Shown piece by piece: positions 23,055-31,925 of a DNA stretch of 64,000 bases (positions are counted from its first letter, which is position 1; each line of letters starts with the position of its first letter). Under the pieces are notes generated by a model. The model had not been told where the DNA came from. It ran no database searches and was given only the letters and a program-made list of their open reading frames with translations. The DNA lies in contig UCAU01000004.1 in assembly GCA_900470445.1 (NCBI GenBank), positions 108,510 to 172,509 of the forward strand, written 5' to 3'. The stretch comes from Hyphomicrobiales bacterium. GTDB taxonomy: Bacteria > Pseudomonadota > Alphaproteobacteria > Rhizobiales > Devosiaceae. Both the position numbers and the translations under genes were made by a program.

Positions 23055-24005
23055 CTAGACCAGCGGCTTGAGATTGGCCTCGATGCTGGCGCGGCGCGGT
23101 TCGAGGAAGGGCGGCAGGGCGAGGGATTCGCCCAGCGTTTCCATCGGCTCATCGGCGGCAAAGCCGGGGACGTCGGTGGCGATCTCGAACAGAATGCCAT
23201 TAGGCTCGCGGAAATAGAGCGAGGTGAAATAATAGCGTTCCACCTCGCCGCTGGAGCGAATGCCGGCCTGGGTTACCCGGGCGATCCACTGGCGCAAACT
23301 ATCCTGGTCGGGCGTGCGAAAGGCGACGTGATGCACTCCGCCTGCCCCGGGCCGGGCCGGAGCCAGGGTCGGATCGACCACGACATGCAGTTCGGCCGCG
23401 GGGCCGCCTTCGCCCATTTCGAACACATGGGTTTCCCCTGTCGTGCTGGTGGCGGGATAGGTGCGGACCTTGCGCATATTCATCACCTGGGTCAGCACAG
23501 CCTCGGTACGGTCGAGCTGCGGGACGGCCAGCGAGATGGGGCCCAGCCCAATGATCTGCTTTTCGGCCGGAACAGGGCTTTTGTGCCAGGGCACGACCTT
23601 ATTGGCAGCGTCGATTACCATGCGGAAGCGCTGGCCTTCGAAATCCTCAAAATCCAGCGAGGTATGGCCATTGCGTTCCTTGAGGGCTGAGGTTCCCACA
23701 TTGTGGCTTTGCAAATGGTCTTTCCACCATTTGAGCGTGTCTTCGCTATCAACCCGCAAGCCGGTGCGGCTGACGGTGTGATTGCCGCGCTTTTCCGGGC
23801 CGGTTTCGAAATCGAAAAAGGTCAGGTCCGCGCCGGGCGAAGCGACGCCATCGCCATAGAACAGGTGATAGGCCGTAGTCTGGTCCTGATTGACCGTCTT
23901 CTTGATCAGCCGCATGCCCAGGGTCTGGGTATAGAAGGCCAGATTCTTGCTGGCCTGGGCGGTGACAGCGGTTAGGTGGTGGATGCCTCCGAGCTGCAAA
24001 GTCAT
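23055..24005 (-). CDS. Ring-cleaving-dioxygenase-like VOC protein (MhqO type)
   Basis: The 316-residue product has two VOC halves. The first starts QLGGIHHLTAVTAQASKNLA with a likely metal His; the second contains AGGVHHVAFRTPDQDSLR and the strand ILFEIATDVPGF, giving the His and Glu of a metal triad. This is the type of extradiol-dioxygenase-like protein found in MhqO/LinE-type families, often linked to quinone or aromatic stress. No other aromatic-degradation genes are near, and the substrate is unknown. AAGGAG precedes the ATG. Confidence 0.82.
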   Translation of the reverse strand: MTLQLGGIHHLTAVTAQASKNLAFYTQTLGMRLIKKTVNQDQTTAYHLFYGDGVASPGADLTFFDFETGPEKRGNHTVSRTGLRVDSEDTLKWWKDHLQSHNVGTSALKERNGHTSLDFEDFEGQRFRMVIDAANKVVPWHKSPVPAEKQIIGLGPISLAVPQLDRTEAVLTQVMNMRKVRTYPATSTTGETHVFEMGEGGPAAELHVVVDPTLAPARPGAGGVHHVAFRTPDQDSLRQWIARVTQAGIRSSGEVERYYFTSLYFREPNGILFEIATDVPGFAADEPMETLGESLALPPFLEPRRASIEANLKPLV

Positions 24006-24185
24006 GGCTTTTATCTCCTTGTGCGGCGAACCGCGCTAACATTGCCCAAGATGTAAGCGAGAGTTCCCTGCTTGTGCAGCGGTCCAATTTCGACAGGCTG
24101 TTGCCGATAATCGAACGATAGCCGGCGGATGTCGTCAAATTTGCAAGCTATCCAGATTGTCATGGGGGACGGCAGCGGAGGGCGC

Positions 24186-24214
24186 TTGACAGGCCGGGAC
24201 GGCAAATCTAATAC
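24186..24214 (+). promoter_or_regulatory. Candidate promoter of tRNA-Met
   Basis: TTGACA at 24186-24191 is a perfect -35 element. Seventeen bases later a weak TAATAC stands in the -10 place. The tRNA starts about 50 bases further on, allowing for a processed 5' leader. Confidence 0.45.
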
Positions 24215-24268
24215 GTCGACAAGCTTTTCAAGCGTTGCCATCCGGCTCTTCTGCCGGGTAGCCCTTGG

Positions 24269-24345
24269 GGCGGAGTAGCTCAGTTGGTTAGAGCAGCGGA
24301 ATCATAATCCGTGTGTCCCCAGTTCAAATCTGGGCTTCGCTACCA
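24269..24345 (+). tRNA. tRNA-Met (anticodon CAT)
   Basis: A complete 77-base cloverleaf is visible. The acceptor arms GGCGGAG and CTTCGCT pair with two G-U pairs. The D arm is in GTAGCTCAGTTGGTTAGAG. The anticodon loop ATCATAA gives CAT. The T arm is CCCAG-TTCAAAT-CTGGG, and the 3' end ACCA is encoded. The sequence is close to rhizobial elongator tRNA-Met rather than initiator, since position 1-72 pairs. A lysidine-modified tRNA-Ile with the same anticodon is the alternative and is less likely given the resemblance. A terminator follows at once. Confidence 0.95.
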
Positions 24346-24350
24346 TTCAA

Positions 24351-24377
24351 AACCCTCGGGAAACCGAGGGTTTTTTG
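24351..24377 (+). terminator. Rho-independent terminator after tRNA-Met
   Basis: AACCCTCGG-GAAA-CCGAGGGTT forms a stable stem, followed by TTTTGTTTT, six bases after the tRNA CCA end. Confidence 0.9.
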
Positions 24378-24503
24378 TTTTCTGCAACGAGCATCAGTTT
24401 GGGCAGGACCCGTGGGGCAGAGAGTGATTTCTGGTGAGAACGCAGTTGACCGAATGGCGCGGCGGGTAGCCAATGCCATGATCGCCTTGTCGCGAGGTTT
24501 GCC

Positions 24504-25604
24504 ATGAGTTCCACCATGAACGCCCAGACGATCCGAACTGCCTTGGGTTTTGCCGCTGCCACGCTGCTGCTGGCCGGCTGTTCCAAGGCCGAGGCGCCCT
24601 TAGCGGCGGTCCCTGCCAAGAGCGTTCCCGTCATTGCTGCGGCGTCCAGCGAGATCATCACCCGGGCCTCGCTGACCGGCGAGGTCAAGGCGCAGGTGCA
24701 GCAGGATCTGGCCTTCCGCGCCGCCGGGCGCGTGCTCGAAGTGCTGGTCGAAACCGGCGATCACGTCACCGCGGGCCAGTCGCTGGCCCGGCTCGACGCT
24801 GCCGACCAGAAGGCGAGCCTGTCGCTGGCCAATGCCTCGGTCGATGCGGCCCAGGCCCAGCTCACCCAGGCGCAACGTGATTTCGATCGCATCAACGCGC
24901 TGTTCACCGCCGGCAATGCTACCCGCGCCCAGTTCGAACAGGGCCAGACGGCCCTCGACAGCGCCAAGAGCTCTTTGGCCGCCGCCCAATCCCAGCAGGC
25001 ATCGGCCAATGAAGTGCTGACCTATGTCGATCTTAAAGCCAATGCCGATGGCATCATCCTGTCGCGGACCATCGAGCCGGGGCAGGTAGTCGGCGGCGGC
25101 CAGACCGTGCTGACCCTGGCACAGGATGGTCCACGCGACGCGGTGTTCAATATCTACGAAGCCGCGCTGACCGGCGTGCCCCATGATGTGCCGGTCGATC
25201 TGTCGCTGGTGGCCGATCCCTCCATCACAGCCACCGGCACGGTGCGCGAAATCGCCCCCACGGTGAACACCGCGACCGGCACCGTCCGCGTCGAGGTCGG
25301 CTTCACCGATAGCGGCGGCACCATGCCGCTCGGCGCGTCAGTCGCCGCCAGCATCGCTTTGCCGCCCATTTCGGGCTTTGCCTTGCCCTGGGGCGCGCTG
25401 TTCCGCGACAAGAATGGCCCCGCCGTCTGGGTGGTCGATCCATCGGCGCAAACCGTCAGCCTCAAGCCGATCGTCGTCGACCGCTATCTGGCGGACAAGG
25501 TCATCGTCGCTTCGGGGCTGGCAGCGGGCGATCTTGTCGTCACCGCCGGCACGCAGATGCTTTATCCCGGCCAGACCGTTACCAGCGTGGAGGCCACGCC
25601 ATGA
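24504..25604 (+). CDS. RND efflux periplasmic adaptor, lipoprotein (first)
   Basis: The 366-residue product opens with a lipoprotein signal (FAAATLLLAGC, lipidated Cys near residue 27). It has the adaptor layout: a lipoyl half-motif (RVLEVLVETGDHVTAGQSLA), a helical hairpin of about 100 residues rich in Ala/Gln (LTQAQRDFDRINALFTAGN), the second lipoyl half (LKANADGIILSRTIEPGQVV) and beta-barrel/membrane-proximal domains. It would link an inner-membrane RND pump to an outer-membrane channel. GAGG precedes the ATG. Its stop overlaps the next start (ATGA), and a second adaptor gene follows. Confidence 0.9.
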   Translation: MSSTMNAQTIRTALGFAAATLLLAGCSKAEAPLAAVPAKSVPVIAAASSEIITRASLTGEVKAQVQQDLAFRAAGRVLEVLVETGDHVTAGQSLARLDAADQKASLSLANASVDAAQAQLTQAQRDFDRINALFTAGNATRAQFEQGQTALDSAKSSLAAAQSQQASANEVLTYVDLKANADGIILSRTIEPGQVVGGGQTVLTLAQDGPRDAVFNIYEAALTGVPHDVPVDLSLVADPSITATGTVREIAPTVNTATGTVRVEVGFTDSGGTMPLGASVAASIALPPISGFALPWGALFRDKNGPAVWVVDPSAQTVSLKPIVVDRYLADKVIVASGLAAGDLVVTAGTQMLYPGQTVTSVEATP

Positions 25605-26692
25605 TCGCCTCCCTCCGCCTTGGGCTCTCCGCCACCCTCATCGCCCTGCTGCTCGCCGCCTGCGGCCGGGCGCCCGAAGCCCCGGTCGCCGAGCCGCTGC
25701 GCCCGGTGCTCACCACCGACGTAACCCTTGCCACGAGCCAAACCATCGGCCCCTTTGTCGGCAGTGTCGAACCCCGCCACGAAACCACGCTCAGCTTCCA
25801 ATCGGCCGGCCGGGTGCTGACGCGCGATGTCGGCCTGGGTGACAGCGTCAGAAAGGGCGAGATATTGGCCACGCTTGATGCCAGCGTGCAGGCCTTCCAG
25901 CTCGAAACGGCACAGGCCAATCTGGCCAGTGCGCAGGCCCAGTTCAACAATCTCTCCGCCGCCGAGGCGCGCGTCCGCCAATTGGTCTCGACCAATACGG
26001 CCGCGCAAGCCCAGCTCGACGCCGCGACCACCGCCCGCCAGACCGCCCAGGCCCAGCTCGATCAGGCCAAGGCCAATGTGACCCGCGCGCAGGATCAGCT
26101 CGGTTACGCCCAGATCGTGGGCGATGCCGATGGTGTCGTGGTCTCGACCGGGGCTGAAGTCGGCCAGGTGGTCAGTGCCGGCCAAACCGTGCTGACCATG
26201 GCCCGCCCCGACCAGCGCGATGCCGTGTTCGACCTGCCTGAAAGCCTTGCCGCAAAACTGAAGGTGGGCGACGCCATTGCCGTTGCCACGACCGACGCCA
26301 TCGGCGCGCAAACCAATGGCATTGTCCGCGAAATCGCGCCCAGTGCCTCGGCCACCGCCCGCCTGCGCCGCGTCCGGCTGACGCTCGACGCCCCCAGCAC
26401 CGCCTTCCGCCTGGGCACGACGGTCGAGGCCGTCGTCACCCTCCCGCTCGACCAGCCTTTGGCACAAATCCCGCTTACCGCCGTGCTGGGCGATGGCGAC
26501 GCCGCCAAGGTCTGGGTGCTCGACCCTGCCGCTGGCACGGTCGCGACCCGCCCGGTCACAATAGCGTCCCGCACCGCCTCCACCGCCGCCATCAGCGCGG
26601 GTCTGGCCGAAGGCGATCGCGTCGTCACCGCCGGCATCAATAGCCTCAGCGAAGGCCAAAAGGTCCTCGTCAGTGAAGGAAACCCGGAATGA
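25601..26692 (+). CDS. RND efflux periplasmic adaptor, lipoprotein (second)
   Basis: The 363-residue product begins MIASLRLGLSATLIALLLAA followed by the lipobox Cys. It repeats the same architecture as the preceding gene: GRVLTRDVGLGDSVRKGEIL, then an Ala/Gln-rich hairpin, then AQIVGDADGVVVSTGAEVGQ and a barrel with RPDQRDAVFDLPESL. It is clearly a paralogue. Two different adaptors for one transporter may form mixed hexamers, as in MdtA/MuxA-like or TriAB systems. Its stop overlaps the start of the pump gene (ATGA), so all three are one operon. The codon choice is strongly C-ending. Confidence 0.9.
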   Translation: MIASLRLGLSATLIALLLAACGRAPEAPVAEPLRPVLTTDVTLATSQTIGPFVGSVEPRHETTLSFQSAGRVLTRDVGLGDSVRKGEILATLDASVQAFQLETAQANLASAQAQFNNLSAAEARVRQLVSTNTAAQAQLDAATTARQTAQAQLDQAKANVTRAQDQLGYAQIVGDADGVVVSTGAEVGQVVSAGQTVLTMARPDQRDAVFDLPESLAAKLKVGDAIAVATTDAIGAQTNGIVREIAPSASATARLRRVRLTLDAPSTAFRLGTTVEAVVTLPLDQPLAQIPLTAVLGDGDAAKVWVLDPAAGTVATRPVTIASRTASTAAISAGLAEGDRVVTAGINSLSEGQKVLVSEGNPE

Positions 26693-29600
26693 ACTTCAAC
26701 CTTTCCGAATGGGCGCTCGAACATAAGAGCTTCATCTGGTTCCTGATGGTCATCGCGGTCGTCGCCGGGGTGTTTTCTTATCAAAAGCTCGGCCGTGAGG
26801 AAGATCCGGCCTTTTCCATCAAGACCATGGTGGTACAGGCCTATTGGCCCGGCGCCTCCATTGACGACACGAAGAGCCAGGTGACCGAACGCATCGAACG
26901 GGCGCTCGAAAGCCTCGACACGCTCGACTTCACCCGCTCCTATTCCACCGCCGGCCAATCCACTGTCTTCGTCAATCTCAAGGAAACTCTGCGCGGCCAG
27001 GCCGTGCCCGATTCCTGGTATCAGGTGCGCAAGACCATCAATGACATCCGCGCCCAATTCCCCAGCGGTCTGGTTGGCCCGTTCTTCAATGACGAATTCG
27101 GCTCGGTCTATGGCAATATCTATGCCTTTACCGCTGATGGGCTGAGCTATCGCCAGCTGCGTGACTATGTCGAAACCGTCCGCAATGACGTGCTGGCCAT
27201 TCCCGATATCGGCAAGGTCGAACTGATCGGCACGCAGGACGAAGTCATCTCCATCGATTTCTCCACCCAGCAATTGGCCACCCTTGGCATCAGCGCCGAT
27301 GATGTCATCGCCCAATTACAGGCGCAGAACGCCGTCACCCCCTCGGGCACGATCCAGAGCGACGGCGAAAAAGTGCTGGTGCGGGTGGGCGGCCAGTTCA
27401 CCTCCGAAGCCGATATCGCCAAGATCAACCTGCAGCAGGGCGATATTTTCTTCCGTCTGGCCGATGTTGCCACCATCAGCCGCGGCTATCAGGAGCCGCC
27501 CGATCCCCTGTTCCGCTACGACGGCAAAACCGCTCTGGGCCTCGCCATTTCCATGGCCCCGAGCGGGGATATCCTCAAATTCGGCGAAGCCCTCAAGGAG
27601 CGCATGGCTGAAATCGAAACCCGCTTGCCCATCGGCGTTGGCATCGATCAGGTCTCCGACCAGCCCCATGTGGTCGAGGAGGCCGTTGGCGGCTTCACCA
27701 AATCCCTGTTCGAAGCTGTGGTCATCGTGCTCGTGGTGAGCTTCCTCAGTCTGGGCCTGCGGGCGGGGCTGGTCGTCGCCATCTCGATCCCTATCGTTTT
27801 GGCGCTGGTCTTTGTGTTCATGGAATTCATGGGCATTTCGCTGCAACGCGTCTCGCTGGGCGCCCTGATCATCGCTTTGGGCCTCTTGGTCGACGACGCC
27901 ATGATCACCGTTGAAATGATGGTGTCGCGCCTCGAAGCCGGAGATAGTTTGGCCAAGGCGGCAACCTTTGCTTACACCTCCACGGCCTTCCCCATGCTGA
28001 CGGGCACCCTCGTCACAGTAGCCGGCTTCCTGCCCATCCTGCTCAATGCCTCGACGGCCGGGGAATATGTCCAGAGCCTGTTCTATGTGATCGCGGCCGC
28101 TTTGCTGATTTCATGGGTCGTCGCAGTCCTCTTCGCCCCACTGATCGGGGTGGCGCTCTTGCCCAAGGTCATGAAGGGCCATGCCGACAAAAAGCCCAGC
28201 CGCATTGCTGGCTGGTTCCGCCGCTCGCTTGCCGTGGCCATGCGGTTCCGCTGGGCCACCATTGCCTTCACCGTAGCGCTGTTTGCCGTCTCGCTGTTCG
28301 GGCTGACCAAGGTGCAGCAGCAATTCTTCCCGCCCTCGGATCGCCCGGAAATCCTGGTCGATTTCACCCTGCCGCAAAATGCCACCATCCGCGAAACCGA
28401 GGCGGTAATGGACCGTTTCGAGGCCAGCCTGGTCGGTGATGCCGATATCGACCATTGGAGCTCATATGTCGGGCAGGGCGCGGTGCGCTTCTACCTGCCC
28501 ATGGATAGCCAATTGGCCAATTCCTTCTTCGGCCAGGTGGTCATCGTCTCCAAGGATCTGGAAGCCCGCGGCCGCGTGCGCGCCAAGATCGATGCGCTGC
28601 TCGCCAGCCAGTTTACCGACGTAAACACCTTCGCCCAGTTTCTCGAACTGGGGCCTCCGGTCGGCCGCCCCATCCAATACCGCATCAGCGGCCCCGATGT
28701 GCAGACCGTACGCGGCCTCGCGCTCGATCTGGCCGGTGTGGTCAGCGCCAGCCCGCATGTCCGCGATATCAGTTTTGATTGGAACGAGCCCGGCAAGTCG
28801 CTGCTGGTCGATGTCGATCAGGATAAGGCGCGCCGGTTGGGCGTGACCTCGCAAAGCGTTGCGCAGGTGCTCAATACCATCATCAATGGCACCACGATCA
28901 CCCAGGTGCGCGATTCCATCTATCTGGTCGATGTCGTCGTCCGCGCCGAGGAAGATCAGCGCAATTCGATCGAAACCCTGCAAAACCTGCAAGTGCCCAC
29001 GTCGAGCGGCGTGGCCGTGCCCTTGGGCGCCTTCGCGACCATTCAATATGGTCTGGAGCAACCCATTATCTGGCAGCGCGACCGCCTGCCGACCATCACC
29101 GTGCTTGGCTCGGTGGCGGGCGACCTGCTGCCCGCGGCGGTCAATAAGGAACTCGCCCCCACGATTGCCGCCTTTGCCGATAAGCTGCCCGCCGAATATC
29201 ACGTGGTCACCGGCGGCGCGGCCGAATCCAGCGGCAAGTCCCAAACGGCACTGGTGGCCACCTTGCCCGCCATGCTGCTGGCCATTGCCTTCATCCTGAT
29301 GGTGCAATTGCAGAGCGTGTCCAAGCTGGTGCTGGTGGTCAGCGTTGCCCCGCTCGGCCTGATCGGCGTGGTCGCGGCGCTCTTGCCGACGGGAACGCCC
29401 CTGGGCTTTGTGGCGCTGCTGGGCGTGCTGGCGCTGGCCGGCATCATCATCCGCAATGCGGTGATCCTGATCGGCCAGATCAACGACAATCTGCGCGATG
29501 GCTATAATCAATGGGAAGCTGTGCTCCATGCCACCGAACACCGCATGCGGCCCATCCTGCTGACGGCAGCGGCGGCCAGCCTGGGCATGATCCCCATTGC

Positions 29601-29769
29601 CAGCGAAGTGTTCTGGGGCCCCATGGCCTATGCCATGATCGGCGGCATCATCGCGGCAACCGCGCTGACGCTCTATTTCCTGCCCGCGCTTTACGTCGCC
29701 TGGTATCGCGTCAAGGCTCCGGAAAGCACGGCGGATAGCGAGCCCGTGGAGGCGCCGCCAGCAGTCTGA
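26689..29769 (+). CDS. RND-family efflux pump (AcrB/HAE1 type)
   Basis: The 1026-residue product has normal RND length and layout: a first membrane helix near residue 15-35, a large periplasmic loop, a helix block with LGALIIALGLLVDDAMITVE (the proton-relay segment carrying adjacent Asp residues), a second periplasmic loop and a closing helix block containing GFVALLGVLALAGIIIRNAV. It would be a proton-driven exporter trimer in the inner membrane. The sequence is nearer to the TriC/YegN-like branch with two adaptors than to AcrB, by context. No outer-membrane channel gene lies beside it, so a shared TolC is implied. Confidence 0.93.
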   Translation: MNFNLSEWALEHKSFIWFLMVIAVVAGVFSYQKLGREEDPAFSIKTMVVQAYWPGASIDDTKSQVTERIERALESLDTLDFTRSYSTAGQSTVFVNLKETLRGQAVPDSWYQVRKTINDIRAQFPSGLVGPFFNDEFGSVYGNIYAFTADGLSYRQLRDYVETVRNDVLAIPDIGKVELIGTQDEVISIDFSTQQLATLGISADDVIAQLQAQNAVTPSGTIQSDGEKVLVRVGGQFTSEADIAKINLQQGDIFFRLADVATISRGYQEPPDPLFRYDGKTALGLAISMAPSGDILKFGEALKERMAEIETRLPIGVGIDQVSDQPHVVEEAVGGFTKSLFEAVVIVLVVSFLSLGLRAGLVVAISIPIVLALVFVFMEFMGISLQRVSLGALIIALGLLVDDAMITVEMMVSRLEAGDSLAKAATFAYTSTAFPMLTGTLVTVAGFLPILLNASTAGEYVQSLFYVIAAALLISWVVAVLFAPLIGVALLPKVMKGHADKKPSRIAGWFRRSLAVAMRFRWATIAFTVALFAVSLFGLTKVQQQFFPPSDRPEILVDFTLPQNATIRETEAVMDRFEASLVGDADIDHWSSYVGQGAVRFYLPMDSQLANSFFGQVVIVSKDLEARGRVRAKIDALLASQFTDVNTFAQFLELGPPVGRPIQYRISGPDVQTVRGLALDLAGVVSASPHVRDISFDWNEPGKSLLVDVDQDKARRLGVTSQSVAQVLNTIINGTTITQVRDSIYLVDVVVRAEEDQRNSIETLQNLQVPTSSGVAVPLGAFATIQYGLEQPIIWQRDRLPTITVLGSVAGDLLPAAVNKELAPTIAAFADKLPAEYHVVTGGAAESSGKSQTALVATLPAMLLAIAFILMVQLQSVSKLVLVVSVAPLGLIGVVAALLPTGTPLGFVALLGVLALAGIIIRNAVILIGQINDNLRDGYNQWEAVLHATEHRMRPILLTAAAASLGMIPIASEVFWGPMAYAMIGGIIAATALTLYFLPALYVAWYRVKAPESTADSEPVEAPPAV

Positions 29770-29785
29770 AATAAGCGATTGACCT

Positions 29786-29808
29786 GACGGCGAAGCCGTC
29801 TCGCCGTC
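29786..29808. repeat. Inverted repeat downstream of RND operon
   Basis: GACGGCGA and TCGCCGTC form an 8-base stem around AGCCGTC. It lies 17 bases after the pump gene stop and 14 bases beyond the stop of the opposite-strand L,D-transpeptidase-like gene. No T-run follows. Confidence 0.45.
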
Positions 29809-29821
29809 GAAACTGCGATTG

Positions 29822-30457
29822 TTAGGCCGGCAGGACCACCACCTTCGTGTTGACCGGCGTCTTGTCGTAGAGATCGAGCATGTCTTGGGTGAGCAGGCCA
29901 ACGCAGCCGCTGGAAACGCCTTTGCCGATCGTTTCGGGCATGATCGTGCTGTAGATGGTGTAAAGCGTGTAGGCGCCATTCTGGTAAAGATAAAGCGTGC
30001 GCGCGCCGAGTGGATTGTTCAGGCCCGGCGGCATGCCGCCGGCATAAGGCGCAGCCTCGGGCTGGCGCAGGATCATTTCCTTGGGCGGCGTCCAGATCGG
30101 CCATTCGGCCTTGCGGCCGATATAGGCGTCACCGCTCCACAAAAACCCCGCGCGACCGACATTGGCGCCATAGCGGGTGGCATAGCCATCGCCTTCGATG
30201 CGGTACACATAGTAGTGGCGGGGATCGATGATGATCGTGCCCACAGCCTCGGCTGAATCGTAACGCACTTTTCGGCGCAGATATTTCGGATTGATCTTGC
30301 TGATATTTACTGCGGGAACGGGGAACCGTTCATTGGGAAGCGGCCCATAGACCCGCTCCGCCTCCGCCATGCTCATGCCACCTGACGTGGCGCAGCCAGC
30401 AAGTCCAATCGAGCCAAGAGCAACCGCAGAGCCAAGCAGAAACGACCTGCGGTTCAT
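29822..30457 (-). CDS. L,D-transpeptidase-like protein lacking the catalytic His
   Basis: I start at ATG 30455-30457 (211 residues), which opens a twin-Arg/lipoprotein-like signal (MNRRSFLLGSAVALGSIGLA, then GC). A longer start at 30520 is possible. The mature part follows the rhizobial YkuD/ErfK pattern: VRYDSAEAVGTIIIDPRHYY, VYRIEGDGYATRYGANVGR, then TIGKGVSSGCVGLLTQDMLD and TKVVVLP. The Cys is present. The upstream His of the usual IHGT segment is replaced by Tyr-Ser (TLYTIYSTI), and the Arg after CI/CV is Gly. The protein may be inactive, or may use another base. Active enzymes cross-link peptidoglycan or attach proteins to it. Confidence 0.8.
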   Translation of the reverse strand: MNRRSFLLGSAVALGSIGLAGCATSGGMSMAEAERVYGPLPNERFPVPAVNISKINPKYLRRKVRYDSAEAVGTIIIDPRHYYVYRIEGDGYATRYGANVGRAGFLWSGDAYIGRKAEWPIWTPPKEMILRQPEAAPYAGGMPPGLNNPLGARTLYLYQNGAYTLYTIYSTIMPETIGKGVSSGCVGLLTQDMLDLYDKTPVNTKVVVLPA

Positions 30458-30640
30458 CAGACCGGACCGAGTTACTGCGTCGATCGCACCCGCGTCGACG
30501 ACATCATCGCCTATGATCATAACCTAGAATCCCCCCACGGCCCTCCCGCCGGGCTGAGATTGATCCCACAGGGTTCAATTGGCAAGCGGGGCGTTCGATG
30601 CCGTAAGGCAATTCGATACACTCAAGCCAAGAACTGTCCC

Positions 30641-31312
30641 TCAGGCCTGCGGCCCGGCGAAACCGGCGCGTTCCCAAGCCGGTTTCCGGGGTATTTCGGG
30701 CAGGTGCGGCCGGGATCGAATTGCGGTCGGCGCCAGGCCGAGCAACATCAATCGCTTTTGTATCGTCACGGAAAACACCGGCCAGACCGCAAGCTTCTCC
30801 CGTTCGCTGAGATGCGCAAACTCCTCCTTGTGGGCTGCGCTACGGATTTGAACCTCAAAGATGCGAGGATCGACTTCCAGTTGCGAACGCGACAGGGCCA
30901 GCAGGAGGGTGGCGGCTCGCCCAGGCGATAGCTGTACGTTTCGATCAAAATAAACTGCGACCTCTTGCAGGGCCGGATCATCGGTGCGCGCGAGAAGGTT
31001 GCGCAGCACCTCGCGGCAAGTGCGGTGCGTCAGGCGTACGGCAAGCCCGCTGAGATGGTCGCGCCATTGCTGGACACGGAGGGCACGGCTGTCCTGCTCC
31101 ATCCGGAGCGGCGCTTGTTCAATACAGGTCTGGCAAATATGGCAGCTGCCGTCGACCTTGGCATGACGCACTTCAAAGCTAAGGCGCTGGTCTTGTTTGT
31201 CACACCAGGCGCAGTCGCCGTCGAACCTGCTGTGGTCGTGCACGTCGCCGGTGAACACCCACTGCTCAGCATCGCTGGGTCGGTGACGTTGCTGGTTGCC
31301 AATGTGATGCAT
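30641..31312 (-). CDS. Hypothetical protein with N-terminal Cys cluster
   Basis: The 223-residue product begins at an ATG preceded by AAGGA. Around residues 33-58 it has CAWC and CHICQTC pairs separated by about 18 residues, a layout fit for one zinc site. The rest is a mainly helical, Arg/Leu-rich domain (WRDHLSGLAVRLTHRTCREV, EVAVYFDRNVQLSPGRAATL, EEFAHLSEREKLAVWPVFSV). I do not recognise the family. There is no signal peptide, so it should be cytoplasmic. It might be a nucleic-acid-binding or regulatory protein, but nothing in the sequence proves it. Confidence 0.65.
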   Translation of the reverse strand: MHHIGNQQRHRPSDAEQWVFTGDVHDHSRFDGDCAWCDKQDQRLSFEVRHAKVDGSCHICQTCIEQAPLRMEQDSRALRVQQWRDHLSGLAVRLTHRTCREVLRNLLARTDDPALQEVAVYFDRNVQLSPGRAATLLLALSRSQLEVDPRIFEVQIRSAAHKEEFAHLSEREKLAVWPVFSVTIQKRLMLLGLAPTAIRSRPHLPEIPRKPAWERAGFAGPQA

Positions 31313-31524
31313 TCAAAGTCCTTGGGTCCGCTGCAGAGTGCGGGCAGGTTACGCGATAGCGGGTGAGAGGGGCGTGATGTGCATTGTCAGCGTCCTGTAA
31401 GGAGCCGCGTTGGCCGCTTGCTGACAAACAGCTGACGGGCGCCCTCAGCGGCATCCCATGTGCCATGCCGTAAGCTGGTCACAGCGGCCGGTTCGCGGTC
31501 GCCATCACCTTTACGGAGCCAGCA

Positions 31525-31797
31525 ATGAAAACCTCATCGAAAAAGTCCATGCTTTTGGGCCTTGGCCTCGCACTCCTCGCGGGCGGGGCAATTGCGCATG
31601 CGGATGAAACTGCGTCCGGAAAGAGCTACGTGCTCAAGGATGGTACGGTTCACGACACGCCGGGCGAGATGTTTCAGCATCTGCGCACGCGCGATAATGG
31701 CTTGGCGGCCGGCAATCCCAAGGACATTGTGAATGCCTATCCGGATGAGTTCGAAAATGTGGGTGACCTGATCCAGCAGAAGCGCGGAGCCGAATAG
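31525..31797 (+). CDS. Small exported protein of unknown function
   Basis: The 90-residue product has a signal peptide (SMLLGLGLALLAGGAIAHA) cut near residue 27. The mature 60-residue chain is hydrophilic with no cysteines: YVLKDGTVHDTPGEMFQHLR, then GLAAGNPKDIVNAYPDEFEN. GGAG stands six bases before the ATG. I do not recognise a family. A strong terminator follows at 31841-31870, so it is a free-standing gene upstream of the two-component operon. Confidence 0.65.
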   Translation: MKTSSKKSMLLGLGLALLAGGAIAHADETASGKSYVLKDGTVHDTPGEMFQHLRTRDNGLAAGNPKDIVNAYPDEFENVGDLIQQKRGAE

Positions 31798-31812
31798 CTG
31801 AACCCGCCAATA

Positions 31813-31828
31813 GGCGCCGATCGGCGCC
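31813..31828. repeat. 16-base perfect palindrome
   Basis: GGCGCCGATCGGCGCC is fully self-complementary. It lies just before the terminator of the small exported protein gene and may be part of its 3' structure or a protein-binding site. Confidence 0.4.
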
Positions 31829-31840
31829 ATGATCACCGAA

Positions 31841-31870
31841 AGGCGAGTGCCATCGGGCGCTCGCCTTTTC
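31841..31870 (+). terminator. Rho-independent terminator
   Basis: AGGCGAGTGCC and GGCGCTCGCCT pair (one G-U) around ATCG and are followed by TTTTC. It would end the transcript of the 31525-31797 gene before the next operon begins. Confidence 0.75.
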
Positions 31871-31925
31871 CAGTATTCGGGGCAATGTCAGCGCATTGTA
31901 AGCTCGGTTGCGCTATAGATACTGG

